From Kroppenstedtia eburnea (GTDB lineage: Bacteria; Bacillota; Bacilli; Thermoactinomycetales; DSM-45169), in the NCBI RefSeq assembly GCF_013282215.1, contig NZ_CP048103.1, positions 1,178,001 to 1,242,000 on the forward strand: 64,000 nucleotides of DNA, written 5' to 3'. Under the pieces are notes generated by a model. The model worked only from the letters and a program-made list of their open reading frames with translations, ran no database searches and was not told the DNA's origin. The position numbers and the translations under genes are program-made. Shown here one piece after another: positions 49,116 through 57,642 of the stretch. Position 1 is the stretch's first letter; the number at the start of each line of letters is the position of its first letter.

Positions 49116-50513
49116 ATGAATTTAAATCCGCCACGGATCGTGATTGCGGGGACCGGGAGCGGTGTGGGTAAAACCACGATCACACTGGGTCTGCTGTCAG
49201 CGCTGACACGTCGGGGTATTCGGGTTCAGGCCTTCAAGGCGGGACCGGATTACCTGGATCCGGGGTTGCACAGGTTGGCGACGGGGCGGCCCTCCCGCAA
49301 TCTGGATACCTGGATGCTGGGTGCCGATGGGATGCGGGAAGTGTTTCTCAAGGGAGCACAGGGGGCGGATCTCTGTCTGATCGAGGGAGTGATGGGTCTT
49401 TTTGATGGCAAAGATTCCCGCAGCAATGAAGGAAGCACGGCGGAAATCGCAGCGGAGTTGGGAGCCCCGGTGGTATTGGTGCTGGATGCAGGCGCCGCCG
49501 CCCGGAGTGTCGCGGCGGTGGTCCGGGGATTTCAGGTGTTTGATCCCGCGGTCCGCATCGGAGGGGTGATTCTGAACCGGGTGGGCAGCGAGGGGCACCA
49601 CCGTATGTTGAAAGCGGCGATTGAAGGGGAATGCAACGTGCCTGTGCTGGGTGCACTTCACGAGGATGCCTCCCACCAACTCCCCGAAGGGAACCTGGGA
49701 CTGGTCCCGACGGTGGACCCCCAGGGATTGCTGGCATGGTTGGAAAGATTGGCCGACAAGGTGGATGAAACCATCGATCTGAATGCCTTGCTCGCGTGGG
49801 CCCGGGAGACGGAGGACTCGGTGAAGCTGCCGGATTCTGTGCGGTTCACCCATGCTCCGCCTCCTTCCTCCGGACCGGTGATCGCTGTGGCCCGGGATGA
49901 AGCCTTTCACTTTTACTATCCGGAAAACCTGGAACTGCTTCAATCCGAGGGGGCCCGCCTCCGTTTCTTCAGTCCCCTGGCCGGAGAGGAGCTCCCGGAA
50001 TATGCGGAGGGTTTGTACATCGGGGGTGGGTTTCCGGAAGAGTTTGCAGAGGTGCTCGCCGGACAGGAAGAAGTGAAGCGCTCGATCCGGGACAGGATCG
50101 AAGGGGGGCTGCCCACTTATGCTGAAGGGGGCGGCTTCATGTACCTTTGTGAATCCCTGCGGGATCGGGACGGGAGACAACACCCGATGGTGGGGGTGAT
50201 CCCGGCCCGGGTGGAAATGGGTTCCCGGTTGTCTGCCTTTGGTTATCGGGAAGTTCGGGGGTCGACGGACACGCTGTTGTTGAGGGAGGGAGAGACGGCA
50301 CGGGGACATGAGTTTCATTATTCGCGCCTGTCGGAGTCCCCTGAATGGCAGCCGGCCTGGCGGACGGAGGGGTTGTACGGTGCCGGTTGGGAAGGGTTTT
50401 CTGTGGGGCGCCTGTTGGCAACGTACACTCACCTTCATTTTTTGTCCCATCCCGACATGGCCCGCCGCTGGGTGGATGCGTGCCGTCAATACCGGTGGGA
50501 GAGGAATCACTAG
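49116..50513 (+). CDS. cobB: Cobyrinate a,c-diamide synthase, catalytic Cys absent
   Basis: This 465-residue CobB/CbiA enzyme amidates cobyrinate using glutamine and ATP. The N-terminal ATPase half has IAGTGSGVGKTTITLGLL, AFKAGPDYLDPGLH, EGVMGLFDG and STAEIAAELGAPVVLVLDA. The C-terminal amidotransferase half has YIGGGFPEEFAEVL and the His of YTHLHFLSHP. The nucleophile motif, normally AECGG, reads AEGGG here (Gly338). Either free ammonia is used or activity is reduced, or the base is an error. The ATG at 49116 follows GGGGGGAG. The stop codon TAG belongs to the end of repeat H. Confidence 0.92.
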   Translation: MNLNPPRIVIAGTGSGVGKTTITLGLLSALTRRGIRVQAFKAGPDYLDPGLHRLATGRPSRNLDTWMLGADGMREVFLKGAQGADLCLIEGVMGLFDGKDSRSNEGSTAEIAAELGAPVVLVLDAGAAARSVAAVVRGFQVFDPAVRIGGVILNRVGSEGHHRMLKAAIEGECNVPVLGALHEDASHQLPEGNLGLVPTVDPQGLLAWLERLADKVDETIDLNALLAWARETEDSVKLPDSVRFTHAPPPSSGPVIAVARDEAFHFYYPENLELLQSEGARLRFFSPLAGEELPEYAEGLYIGGGFPEEFAEVLAGQEEVKRSIRDRIEGGLPTYAEGGGFMYLCESLRDRDGRQHPMVGVIPARVEMGSRLSAFGYREVRGSTDTLLLREGETARGHEFHYSRLSESPEWQPAWRTEGLYGAGWEGFSVGRLLATYTHLHFLSHPDMARRWVDACRQYRWERNH

Positions 50514-50649
50514 AAGCATTGTGAAAAAGCCCCTCAAAGGGAGGGTTGGGTTTCGCATGGAGTGATTTTGGATCGTAAGAACAACGAAAACGACATGTGA
50601 AACCCAATCCCGACCGGCCATGAACGCATAAATCACAACGCTTCTAGTG
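50508..50649 (+). repeat. Dispersed palindromic repeat, copy H
   Basis: The most symmetrical copy: CACTAGAAGCATTGTGA at the left and TCACAACGCTTCTAGTG at the right are complementary with one mismatch, enclosing the normal hairpin core. The TAG at 50511-50513 is the cobB stop codon. It separates cobB from cobQ. Confidence 0.88.
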
Positions 50650-50804
50650 CCCCCTCAGCGAACATTGTATGGAAAATCACAGATTGGCTTGGATGGTGGG
50701 GAGGCGAAGAGCCTTTGCGCTCTTTGCAAGAGATCGGAGCCGCCCCACCATCCTGCCCCCGCCTTGCTGAAAAACAAGATCAAAGTTGCCTGAAGGGGCA
50801 CTAG
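50644..50804 (+). other. Nested palindromic segment between cobB and cobQ
   Basis: CTAGTGCCCCCTCAG (50644-50658) pairs with CTGAAGGGGCACTAG (50790-50804), one mismatch. Inside, GGATGGTGGGGAGGC (50691-50705) pairs with GCCGCCCCACCATCC (50739-50753), and AGAGC / GCTCT forms a terminal stem. It could be a structured leader RNA for cobQ or a second, different insertion element. Nothing known was matched. Confidence 0.6.
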
Positions 50805-50832
50805 GAGAGGGGATGATGGAGGGGTGAAGCGA

Positions 50833-52353
50833 ATGAAGAAATGTTTGATGCTTCAGGGAACGGGTTCCGATGTGGGCAAAAGTGTACTGGCCACGGCTTT
50901 TTGCCGGATTTTCCGGCGGGAGGGACACCGGGTGCTTCCCTTTAAGTCGCAAAACATGGCCCTTAATTCCTATGTGACTCCCGACGGTGGGGAGATCGGA
51001 CGGGCCCAGGGGGTGCAGGCGGAGGCTTGCGGCGTGGATGCCACAGTGGATATGAATCCGATCCTGATCAAACCCTCCGGCGAGAGGCACTCCCAGATCA
51101 TCCTGCGGGGCAAGCCCCATTCCCATATGGATGCTTTTGATTTCCGGGGAGAGTTTCACCGACATGCCTGGGAAATCGTGACCCAATCCTACCGCCGCCT
51201 GGAACAAGAGGCGGATCTGATCGTGATTGAAGGGGCGGGCAGTCCGGTGGAGGTCAACCTGAAAGAGCGGGAGATCGTCAATATGCGGGTGGCCCGGTGG
51301 CTGGAGGCCCCGGTGATCCTGGTGGCGGATATCGACCGGGGCGGAGTCTTCGCCCAACTGGTGGGGACGATGGAACTCTTGGAGCCTGAGGAGCGGGAGC
51401 TGGTGGCGGGGTTTCTGATCAACAAGTTTCGGGGGGATCCCTCCCTGATGGATTCGGGTATCCGCTGGCTGGAAGAGAGAACCGGCAAACCGGTGTTGGG
51501 GTTGATTCCTTGGTTGCCCGATCTTGGCATTGAAGCGGAAGATTCCGTGGCTCTCCAACACCGGACACGAAGGGAAGAGGGGGAAGGGGAGATTCTCCGG
51601 ATCGCGGTCATCCGCCATCCCCGCATCGCCAACTTCACAGATGTGGATGCCTTGGAACGGGAACCGGATGTTCATCTCGACTATGTGGATGGGACGGACT
51701 CCCTCGGCTCCGCCGATGTGATCATTCTGCCGGACAGTAAGAATGTGATGGAAGACTGGCTTCATTGGGAGAGGAGAGGGTTACCCGCCGCACTCCGGCA
51801 CAGAATGGAGCAGGGTGCGCGGGTGGTGGGCATCTGCGGGGGTTATCAGATGATGGGGCAATCGATTGCATCCACCTGCCGGAGGCACCGTGGCCTGGAT
51901 CTGTTTCCTGTGACCACAACTTATTCTTCGGAAAAAAGGGCCGCCAGAGTGAAGGGGGTGGTGACCGCCGTTGAGGGTTTGCCGGACCGGCTGGCGGGGC
52001 TGCCGGTGGAAGGCTATGAGATCCATAGGGGGGTGACGCGACCGATCTCCGGCAGCAGGAACCGTCCCTTCCTCCGGGTGGGGGCGGGGGAATCCCTCCG
52101 TGACGAAGGACAGATCACGCCGGATGGCCGCCATTGGGGAACAGATCTCCACGGAATTTTCGATAATGATCAGTTCCGGAGGGAGTGGCTGAACGACATC
52201 CGTCGCGAGAAAGGATGGCCACCGGTGGAAGGGGCGATCCCTTACCGAAAGCTGCGGGAAGCCGCTTTGGATCGGCTGGCGGATCATGTCCAAACCCATA
52301 CTGATATGGACCGGCTGTACCGGGTGCTGGGTTGGACCGACGGTCCCCGTTGA
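50833..52353 (+). CDS. cobQ: Cobyric acid synthase
   Basis: This 506-residue enzyme amidates adenosylcobyrinate a,c-diamide at four positions. The ATPase half has LMLQGTGSDVGKSVLATAFCRIF, PFKSQNMALNSYVT and IVIEGAGSPVEVNL. The amidotransferase half has VVGICGGYQMMGQ with the nucleophile Cys335, and GTDLHGIFDND with the catalytic His. The ATG at 50833 is 8 bases from GGAGGG; GTG 50824 would be too close. It shares the cobalamin riboswitch with cobB unless the intervening repeats stop transcription. Confidence 0.95.
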   Translation: MKKCLMLQGTGSDVGKSVLATAFCRIFRREGHRVLPFKSQNMALNSYVTPDGGEIGRAQGVQAEACGVDATVDMNPILIKPSGERHSQIILRGKPHSHMDAFDFRGEFHRHAWEIVTQSYRRLEQEADLIVIEGAGSPVEVNLKEREIVNMRVARWLEAPVILVADIDRGGVFAQLVGTMELLEPEERELVAGFLINKFRGDPSLMDSGIRWLEERTGKPVLGLIPWLPDLGIEAEDSVALQHRTRREEGEGEILRIAVIRHPRIANFTDVDALEREPDVHLDYVDGTDSLGSADVIILPDSKNVMEDWLHWERRGLPAALRHRMEQGARVVGICGGYQMMGQSIASTCRRHRGLDLFPVTTTYSSEKRAARVKGVVTAVEGLPDRLAGLPVEGYEIHRGVTRPISGSRNRPFLRVGAGESLRDEGQITPDGRHWGTDLHGIFDNDQFRREWLNDIRREKGWPPVEGAIPYRKLREAALDRLADHVQTHTDMDRLYRVLGWTDGPR

Positions 52354-52401
52354 TATCACCGGGGGTGAACCATGCAGAGGTCCCATAGGTTTTGTGATCG
52401 G

Positions 52402-52565
52402 GAAACGTTGTGAAAAAGTGGTCATACCCATGGGGCATAAGAGCGTGTCTGGTAATTCAATTTTCCGTGGAATGTGAGACGTTGTGAGAGTAACAGAGGG
52501 AGGGTTGGGTTTTACGGGGAGCGTCTTTGGCGCGCGATGTGAACCCATCCCGACCGTCCGAGACA
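52402..52565 (+). repeat. Dispersed palindromic repeat, copy I (degenerate)
   Basis: Contains AAACGTTGTGAAAAAGTGGTC, a GTCATACCCATGGGGCATAAG insert as in copy D, the GCGTGTCTGGTAATTC and CCGTGGAATGTGAGACG block as in copy C, and an eroded hairpin (GGGTTGGGTTTTACGG ... GTGAACCCATCCCGACCG). It combines features of both variant types. Confidence 0.7.
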
Positions 52566-52726
52566 AAAGGTGTAAGCGCGGGGTGGTTGGAGTCTGGCAT
52601 GAAACGTACAAATGGACTAGTCTGTATCTTTGGAACATAATGATTTATGATATACTAGGATTCGGACACTTGGAAACTGTTTGACAAGGAAGGGTTAAAA
52701 TACGATAAACAGAAAGGGTGCACTTA

Positions 52727-53689
52727 ATGAAAAGGTATCTTGTGGTCCTGGCTTTGGCAGCGGTTTTGGTCGTCAGTGCCTTCGGATGTTCCTCGACAGC
52801 CGATCCGAAAAACCCCGACTCGATTCAAATCGCCACAGGTGGTACCGGTGGGGTTTACTACCCTCTGGGCGGTGGGATGGCCAAGATTTTCCAGGACAAG
52901 CTGAAGGTGAGTGCCACGGCCCAGGTGACCGGAGCTTCCATCGAGAATATGCAGCTCCTGTCGAAGGGTGAGGTACAGGTTGCCTTTACACAGAATGATA
53001 TTTTGGATTACGCCATCAACGGGAAAGAGGTTTTCGATAAAAAACTGGACAAAATTCAGGCGATCGGGGCAATTTATCCCGAAATTGTCCAAATCGTCGT
53101 ACCGGCTGACAGCAAGATTCAATCGATCAAGGACCTGAAGGGCAAAAAGGTTTCCGTCGGTGCACCGGGCAGCGGGAATGAGGCCAACAGCCGGCAAATT
53201 CTTGAAGCGGCGGGAATCACTTATGATGATATCAAGCCGGAACTGAAATCCTATGCCGATTCCGCCGACAGTTTCAAAGACGGTCTGATCGACGCCATGT
53301 TTGTCACCTCCGGCATCCCCAACTCTTCGGTGCAGGATATCGCCGTGAGCCAAGGAGTCCGTGTGATCAGCATCGGTGATGACGTGAAAGCGAAGCTGAA
53401 AGAGAAATATCCCTTCTATGTTGACGAAAGCGTTCCAAAAACCACCTATAAAGGTCAGAAGGAAGATGCCGATACGGTCGCCGTCCTCGCATCCCTGGCT
53501 GTGAACAGTGATTTGAGCGAAGACTTTGTCTACAAATTGACCCAGGCTCTTTTCGATCATCTGGATACACTGGCCAAGCAAAATGAGAAAGGCAAAGAGA
53601 TCAAAGCCGAGAAGGCCCTCGAAGGAATCACGGTTCCTCTCCATCCCGGGGCGGAGAAATACTTTAAAGAAAAAGGAATCGCTAAATAA
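52727..53689 (+). CDS. TAXI-type TRAP transporter solute-binding lipoprotein
   Basis: This 320-residue protein has a lipobox (VVSAFGC) and the TAXI family start IQIATGGTGGVYYPLGGGMAKIF. Later blocks are VTGASIENMQLLSKGEVQVAFTQNDI, LKGKKVSVGAPGSGNEANSRQILEAAG and LHPGAEKYFKEKG. It captures a solute outside the membrane for the fused permease downstream; TAXI proteins are known for dicarboxylates and amino acids, but the ligand here is unknown. AAAGGG precedes the ATG at 52727. First gene of a three-gene unit. Confidence 0.93.
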   Translation: MKRYLVVLALAAVLVVSAFGCSSTADPKNPDSIQIATGGTGGVYYPLGGGMAKIFQDKLKVSATAQVTGASIENMQLLSKGEVQVAFTQNDILDYAINGKEVFDKKLDKIQAIGAIYPEIVQIVVPADSKIQSIKDLKGKKVSVGAPGSGNEANSRQILEAAGITYDDIKPELKSYADSADSFKDGLIDAMFVTSGIPNSSVQDIAVSQGVRVISIGDDVKAKLKEKYPFYVDESVPKTTYKGQKEDADTVAVLASLAVNSDLSEDFVYKLTQALFDHLDTLAKQNEKGKEIKAEKALEGITVPLHPGAEKYFKEKGIAK

Positions 53690-53702
53690 GAGAGGGAGAA
53701 TG

Positions 53703-53740
53703 GAGGGAGCTAACCGGTCAGCTCCCTCATTCCTTCTTTC
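53703..53740 (+). terminator. Hairpin between TAXI and DUF1850 genes
   Basis: GAGGGAGCT / AGCTCCCTC with an 8-base loop, then ATTCCTTCTTTC. It may partially terminate and so raise binding protein expression over the permease. Confidence 0.6.
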
Positions 53741-53797
53741 CATGTACGGGGCGCGGGAGGCCTGATGAACCGAACTTCGAGGGGGAGGGGGAATTGG

Positions 53798-54343
53798 ATG
53801 AGGTTGTGGATGCAAAAACGATATTTATATTATGGGATCGGTGCAGGGGTGATCCTGTTTCTCCTGTTAGGGACCTGGCCGATGGCCACAACCCTGACTC
53901 TCTCTTCAAATAAAGAGGGAACATCGCTGTGGAGTCATCCTGTTTCCCCCGGCGATCGATTCATCATCCGCTTCACTCATTCCGTGGATAAAACCGACGT
54001 GGATGAGGTGATCCGGGTGGGGAAGGAGGATCTGATTATCGACTCCACTGTCTACCAATCTTTCGGGGCGGGTTTACCCTCGACTCTTCACGGCGAAGAG
54101 ACGATGGAGCTGGAGGATGGGAAAATGAGAATCGATCATCTCAACCGCCCACAGAAAAGCATCGATCTCTTTATCGGCCAGGTGGTGGCCAATCACAGAC
54201 TGGTAGTGGACGGAAAGGTGATCCCTCTTAAAAAACTGAGCCCCCCGGGGACGTCGGTCCGGCTGTCCGTTGAACGGGAGAATCTGTTCTCTTATCTCAG
54301 GAGGTGTCTGTCCAGTGGCGGAACACTCGCATTCTCAGACTGA
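53798..54343 (+). CDS. DUF1850 protein of the TRAP-TAXI locus
   Basis: This 181-residue protein has an N-terminal membrane helix (YLYYGIGAGVILFLLLGTWPM) and the DUF1850 pattern SPGDRFIIRFTHSVDKTDVDEVIRVGKEDLIID STVYQSFGAGLP. DUF1850 genes are regularly found between TAXI and fused permease genes, with no known function. The ATG at 53798 follows GGGGGAGGGGG. The permease gene starts inside its 3' end. Confidence 0.85.
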   Translation: MRLWMQKRYLYYGIGAGVILFLLLGTWPMATTLTLSSNKEGTSLWSHPVSPGDRFIIRFTHSVDKTDVDEVIRVGKEDLIIDSTVYQSFGAGLPSTLHGEETMELEDGKMRIDHLNRPQKSIDLFIGQVVANHRLVVDGKVIPLKKLSPPGTSVRLSVERENLFSYLRRCLSSGGTLAFSD

Positions 54344-56294
54344 AAAGGACCTGTCAAAGGAAGAGCTGCAACAATTGATGGAAAAGTATGATCCGGAGTC
54401 GGGCGGGCGAAACCTGACCGGGTGGTTGAAAAGAATCACGTTCCTGCTTGCGGTTTCCTTCTCCCTTTTCCAAATCTATGCCGGGATCGTCGGTGGGCTG
54501 AGCTCACAACTGCAACGCTCGATTCATCTCGCTTTTGTGCTGGGGTTGATCTTTCTTCTCTATCCGGTTTCCAGAAAGATCAAAAAGGGCGGCAAGGTCC
54601 CGATCTGGGATATCTGTTTATCGGTGATCGGGATCTTCATCGGTCTGTACTGGCTGTTCTTTTTTGATTCTCTCGTGGGGCGTGCCGGGGACAATACCTG
54701 GCTCGATCTGACGATCGGTGCATTGGCCATTCTCCTGGTTCTCGATGCGACCCGCCGGGTGGTGGGGCTGCCGATCACGATCATCGTCTCGTCCTTTTTG
54801 CTCTATGCACTCTTCGGGCCGATCATGCCCGGATTTCTCAAACATGGCGGAATCACCTTTGAACGTCTGTTTTCCCATATGTATTTCACGACGGAAGGGA
54901 TTTTCGGCACGCCGCTGGCCGTCTCCTCCACCTTTATCTTTTTGTTTCTTCTCTATGGCGCCCTGTTGGAAAAGACAGGTGTCGGAAGTTACTTTAATGA
55001 TTTGGCACTGATGGTTGCCGGCAGGTTCAGCGGCGGTCCGGCGAAGGTGGCCGTCTTCTCCAGCGCCCTTCAGGGTACGATCAGCGGCAGCTCTGTGGGG
55101 AACGTGGTGACGACGGGTTCCTATACGATCCCCATGATGAAAAAATTGGGCTATCGCAAGGAATTTGCCGGGGCCGTCGAAGCGGCGGCATCCACCGGAG
55201 GACAATTGATGCCGCCTGTGATGGGAGCGGCTGCCTTCATCATGGCTGAGTTTACGGGGATCCCCTATTGGGAGATCGTAAAGGCGGCGGCGATTCCCGC
55301 CCTGCTCTATTTTACGGGAATTGCGATCATGACCCACTATGAAGCGAAACGGCTCGGTCTGAAAGGATTGAAAAAAGAAGAGCTGCCGGCCCCGAAGGAT
55401 GTGTTGAAACGCATCTATCTGTTGATTCCCATCGTGGTCATGATCGTTTCTCTGGCTGGCGGGATGAGCGCCATGCGTGCCGCGCTGTACGGGGTGTTTG
55501 CCACGATTCTCATCGGTGTGCTCCAACCGGGGGAAAACCGCCTCACGATCAAGAGATTGTTTGAAGCATTGGCTGCCGGAGCCCGCACTGCATTGGGGGT
55601 GGCCGCCGCCTGTGCCTCGGCGGGGATGATTGTGGGTGTGATCACCCTGACCGGCCTCGGTCTGAAGTTTGGAACCGGTCTGGTCGACATGGCAGGCGGA
55701 AATGTGATGCTCACTCTGGTACTGACGATGATCTCCAGTCTGATCCTCGGGATGGGCATTCCCACAACGGCCAACTACATCATCACCTCCACCGTGGCCG
55801 CACCGGTGTTGGTCCAGTTGGGTTATCCGCTTCTGGCCGCCCATATGTTTGTCTTTTACTTCGGGATCGTGGCCGATATCACGCCGCCGGTGGCTCTGGC
55901 CGCCTTTGCCGCTTCGGGAATCAGCAGGGGCAATCCCCTGAAAACCGGTGTGCAATCCACACGTCTGGCGATTGCGGCCTTTATGATCCCCTATATCTTT
56001 GTGTTTTCACCCCAGCTCTTACTGATCGATACCACATGGCAGAGCACGCTCATGATTGTCATCACCTCCCTCGTGGGGATGCTTGCCGTCGGTGCCGGGA
56101 TGATCGGTTATTTGCTGCACCCGCTGAACTGGCTGTTACGTCTGCTCTTGCTGGCAGGTGGTGTGATGCTGGTTGTGCCGGAAGGGATCTCCGATGTGGT
56201 TGGCGCGATACTGGTGATCGCCATCTTTGTCTATCAGAAATGGTTCCAAAAGGGAGATAACCGGATGGGTCCATCTGTCGGACAGAGTGCATGA
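54315..56294 (+). CDS. TRAP transporter fused permease (4TM/12TM)
   Basis: This 659-residue membrane protein fuses the small and large TRAP permease subunits, as usual for TAXI systems. It has about 16-17 hydrophobic segments. Characteristic blocks include ALQGTISGSSVGNVVTTGSYTIPMMKKLGYRKEFAGAVEAAASTGGQLMPPVMGAAAFIMAE and LILGMGIPTTANYIITSTVAAPVL. It imports a solute with an ion gradient. The start is GTG at 54315 with AGGAGG 10 bases upstream, overlapping the DUF1850 gene by 29 bases. Confidence 0.93.
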   Translation: MAEHSHSQTEKDLSKEELQQLMEKYDPESGGRNLTGWLKRITFLLAVSFSLFQIYAGIVGGLSSQLQRSIHLAFVLGLIFLLYPVSRKIKKGGKVPIWDICLSVIGIFIGLYWLFFFDSLVGRAGDNTWLDLTIGALAILLVLDATRRVVGLPITIIVSSFLLYALFGPIMPGFLKHGGITFERLFSHMYFTTEGIFGTPLAVSSTFIFLFLLYGALLEKTGVGSYFNDLALMVAGRFSGGPAKVAVFSSALQGTISGSSVGNVVTTGSYTIPMMKKLGYRKEFAGAVEAAASTGGQLMPPVMGAAAFIMAEFTGIPYWEIVKAAAIPALLYFTGIAIMTHYEAKRLGLKGLKKEELPAPKDVLKRIYLLIPIVVMIVSLAGGMSAMRAALYGVFATILIGVLQPGENRLTIKRLFEALAAGARTALGVAAACASAGMIVGVITLTGLGLKFGTGLVDMAGGNVMLTLVLTMISSLILGMGIPTTANYIITSTVAAPVLVQLGYPLLAAHMFVFYFGIVADITPPVALAAFAASGISRGNPLKTGVQSTRLAIAAFMIPYIFVFSPQLLLIDTTWQSTLMIVITSLVGMLAVGAGMIGYLLHPLNWLLRLLLLAGGVMLVVPEGISDVVGAILVIAIFVYQKWFQKGDNRMGPSVGQSA

Positions 56295-56324
56295 AAGTTT
56301 TACTTGAGATCAGGAGGAATCGGC

Positions 56325-56355
56325 AAAAGGCATTTCCGCATGGAAATGCCTTTTT
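56325..56355. terminator. Bidirectional terminator
   Basis: AAAAGGCATTTCC / GGAAATGCCTTTT with a GCAT loop lies between the convergent TRAP and channel genes. Confidence 0.92.
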
Positions 56356-56405
56356 AAAATCCGTGCAGTCTTTGGTTGACGAAAGCCACTCCCTTTCGTG
56401 GGAAT

Positions 56406-57269
56406 TCAATTACGGTCTGTCCCCGGGAAAGAAGCTGTCTTTTTTTCCGGATCGCTGACCATCCTTTTTAACATTTGCACCTCTTGATTGAGGTTTCTGA
56501 TTTCCCGCAGCAATTCATCATTGAATCTGTCTTTTTTCTTCTCCCGTTCCGCTTCCTCCACTTTTTCCACCTTATTCACAATCACGCCGATAAACAGATT
56601 CAGGATGACGAAGGTGCCGAGCAGGGTGAAGGTGACGCAATAGATCCAGGCCCAGGGTGCCTCCTTCATAAGAGGGCGCATCACCAAACTGGCCCATGAA
56701 TCCAAGGTGACTCCCTGAAATAAGGTTAACAGTGTAACATGGAGAGAACCGAAATATTCCGGTGACAAGTCGCGAAATAAAAATGTCCCGATGACAGCAA
56801 ATATGTAAAAAAAGATTCCCAACAACAACAGGATGTTTCCCAGAGAAGGAATGGTCACCAACAGGGTCTCCACCAGCCTTCTCAGTGAAGGAATCACCGA
56901 CAGGGCACGCAAGACCCGCAATACTCTCAGCACCCGCAGGACAGTGACAAAGTGGGCATGGATAAAAAAGCATAAACCTCCAACGATCAACACAAAATCG
57001 AACAGATTCCATGGATCACGGAAAAATCCGGGAATGGAACGATTTCCGAGTATACGCAAGATTAATTCCAACGTAAAGATCCCCAGCAAGATACGGTCCA
57101 ATATCAAAAAATAGTCTCCGTATTGCAGAGAAAGGGATGGATATGCTTCCAGCCCAACTATGGCTGCATTGATGAGGATCAACCCGATGATGATCTTGTG
57201 AAACAGGGGATGCTGAACCAGATCTTCCAGCCGGCGGCGATCACCGGCGACTCTGTCCGTGATGTTCAT
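56406..57269 (-). CDS. Voltage-gated sodium channel homologue (NaChBac family)
   Basis: This 287-residue protein has one six-helix channel repeat. S4 (about 118-140) reads TVLRVLRVLRVLRALSVIPSLRRL with regularly spaced arginines. The pore loop LLTLFQGVTLDSWASL places the selectivity filter at 188-194 as TLDSWAS; NaChBac and NavAb have TLESWAS, so the ring Glu is Asp190. S6 contains FVILNLFIGVIVNKVEK, and a C-terminal coiled coil (EAEREKKKDRFNDELLREIRNLNQEVQMLKRM) gives tetramerisation. The ATG at 57269 has AAGGAG 11 bases upstream; a start further upstream is possible. Confidence 0.9.
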   Translation of the reverse strand: MNITDRVAGDRRRLEDLVQHPLFHKIIIGLILINAAIVGLEAYPSLSLQYGDYFLILDRILLGIFTLELILRILGNRSIPGFFRDPWNLFDFVLIVGGLCFFIHAHFVTVLRVLRVLRVLRALSVIPSLRRLVETLLVTIPSLGNILLLLGIFFYIFAVIGTFLFRDLSPEYFGSLHVTLLTLFQGVTLDSWASLVMRPLMKEAPWAWIYCVTFTLLGTFVILNLFIGVIVNKVEKVEEAEREKKKDRFNDELLREIRNLNQEVQMLKRMVSDPEKKTASFPGTDRN

Positions 57270-57293
57270 GAACGGTAAATCTCCTTTCATCAT

Positions 57294-57316
57294 GAAAAAA
57301 ACCGCCCCTTGGCGCT
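57294..57316 (-). terminator. Hairpin with T-run before the channel gene
   Basis: On the minus strand GCGCC-AAG-GGGCGG is followed by TTTTTTT, 25 bases before the channel start. It could end a transcript coming from the RNA-like segment upstream or attenuate the channel gene. Confidence 0.55.
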
Positions 57317-57387
57317 CCTTTGTTTCTTCCATGGTCGGACATCCGATTGTCGGAAGAGCCTCTTTACGTTGATCACCTCCTGTAAAG

Positions 57388-57545
57388 ATGAAGCTCCCAC
57401 TTGAACAGTGGGGGCGGAATCATCAGGGGCGTTGATTAACCGGAAAAAGTCTTGGGATCGGGTAACAAGTGGCGAAACCTGCGACCACTTAAGTGCGGGA
57501 TACTTCTTAAGGTTTATCCCTGCGATATTTCTTTATGACTAGAAT
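57388..57545 (-). ncRNA. Orphan structured segment resembling an IS200/IS605 right end
   Basis: On the minus strand ATCGCAGGGATAAACC, TTAAGAAG, ATCCCGCACTTAAGTGG and GGTTTCGCCACTTG form interlocking complementary parts. The segment ends GATTCCGCCCCCACTGTTC AAGTGGGAGCTTCATC, that is GATTCC, a hairpin, then GAGCTTCA. This end form resembles the 3' end of TnpB guide RNAs and IS605-family right ends. No tnpA or tnpB is nearby. It may be a relic, a PATE-like MITE or an independent RNA. Assignment is tentative. Confidence 0.4.
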
Positions 57546-57642
57546 TCGGCTAATCAATAGGCCTGACCTTTTATACAATATCACAGCGTGATAGATATGG
57601 TATAGTTTTTTTGTAATCCTGATGACTACAGGGGGATGTCAA

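Noticed and set aside
49197-50636. A 479-codon open frame on the minus strand opposite cobB
   Set aside because: It is antisense to a well-supported CobB and runs into repeat H; no start signal or recognisable domain.
57380-57640. A molybdenum cofactor riboswitch upstream of modA
   Set aside because: The conserved core of that motif could not be recognised, and the structured segment reads better on the minus strand as an IS605-type end.
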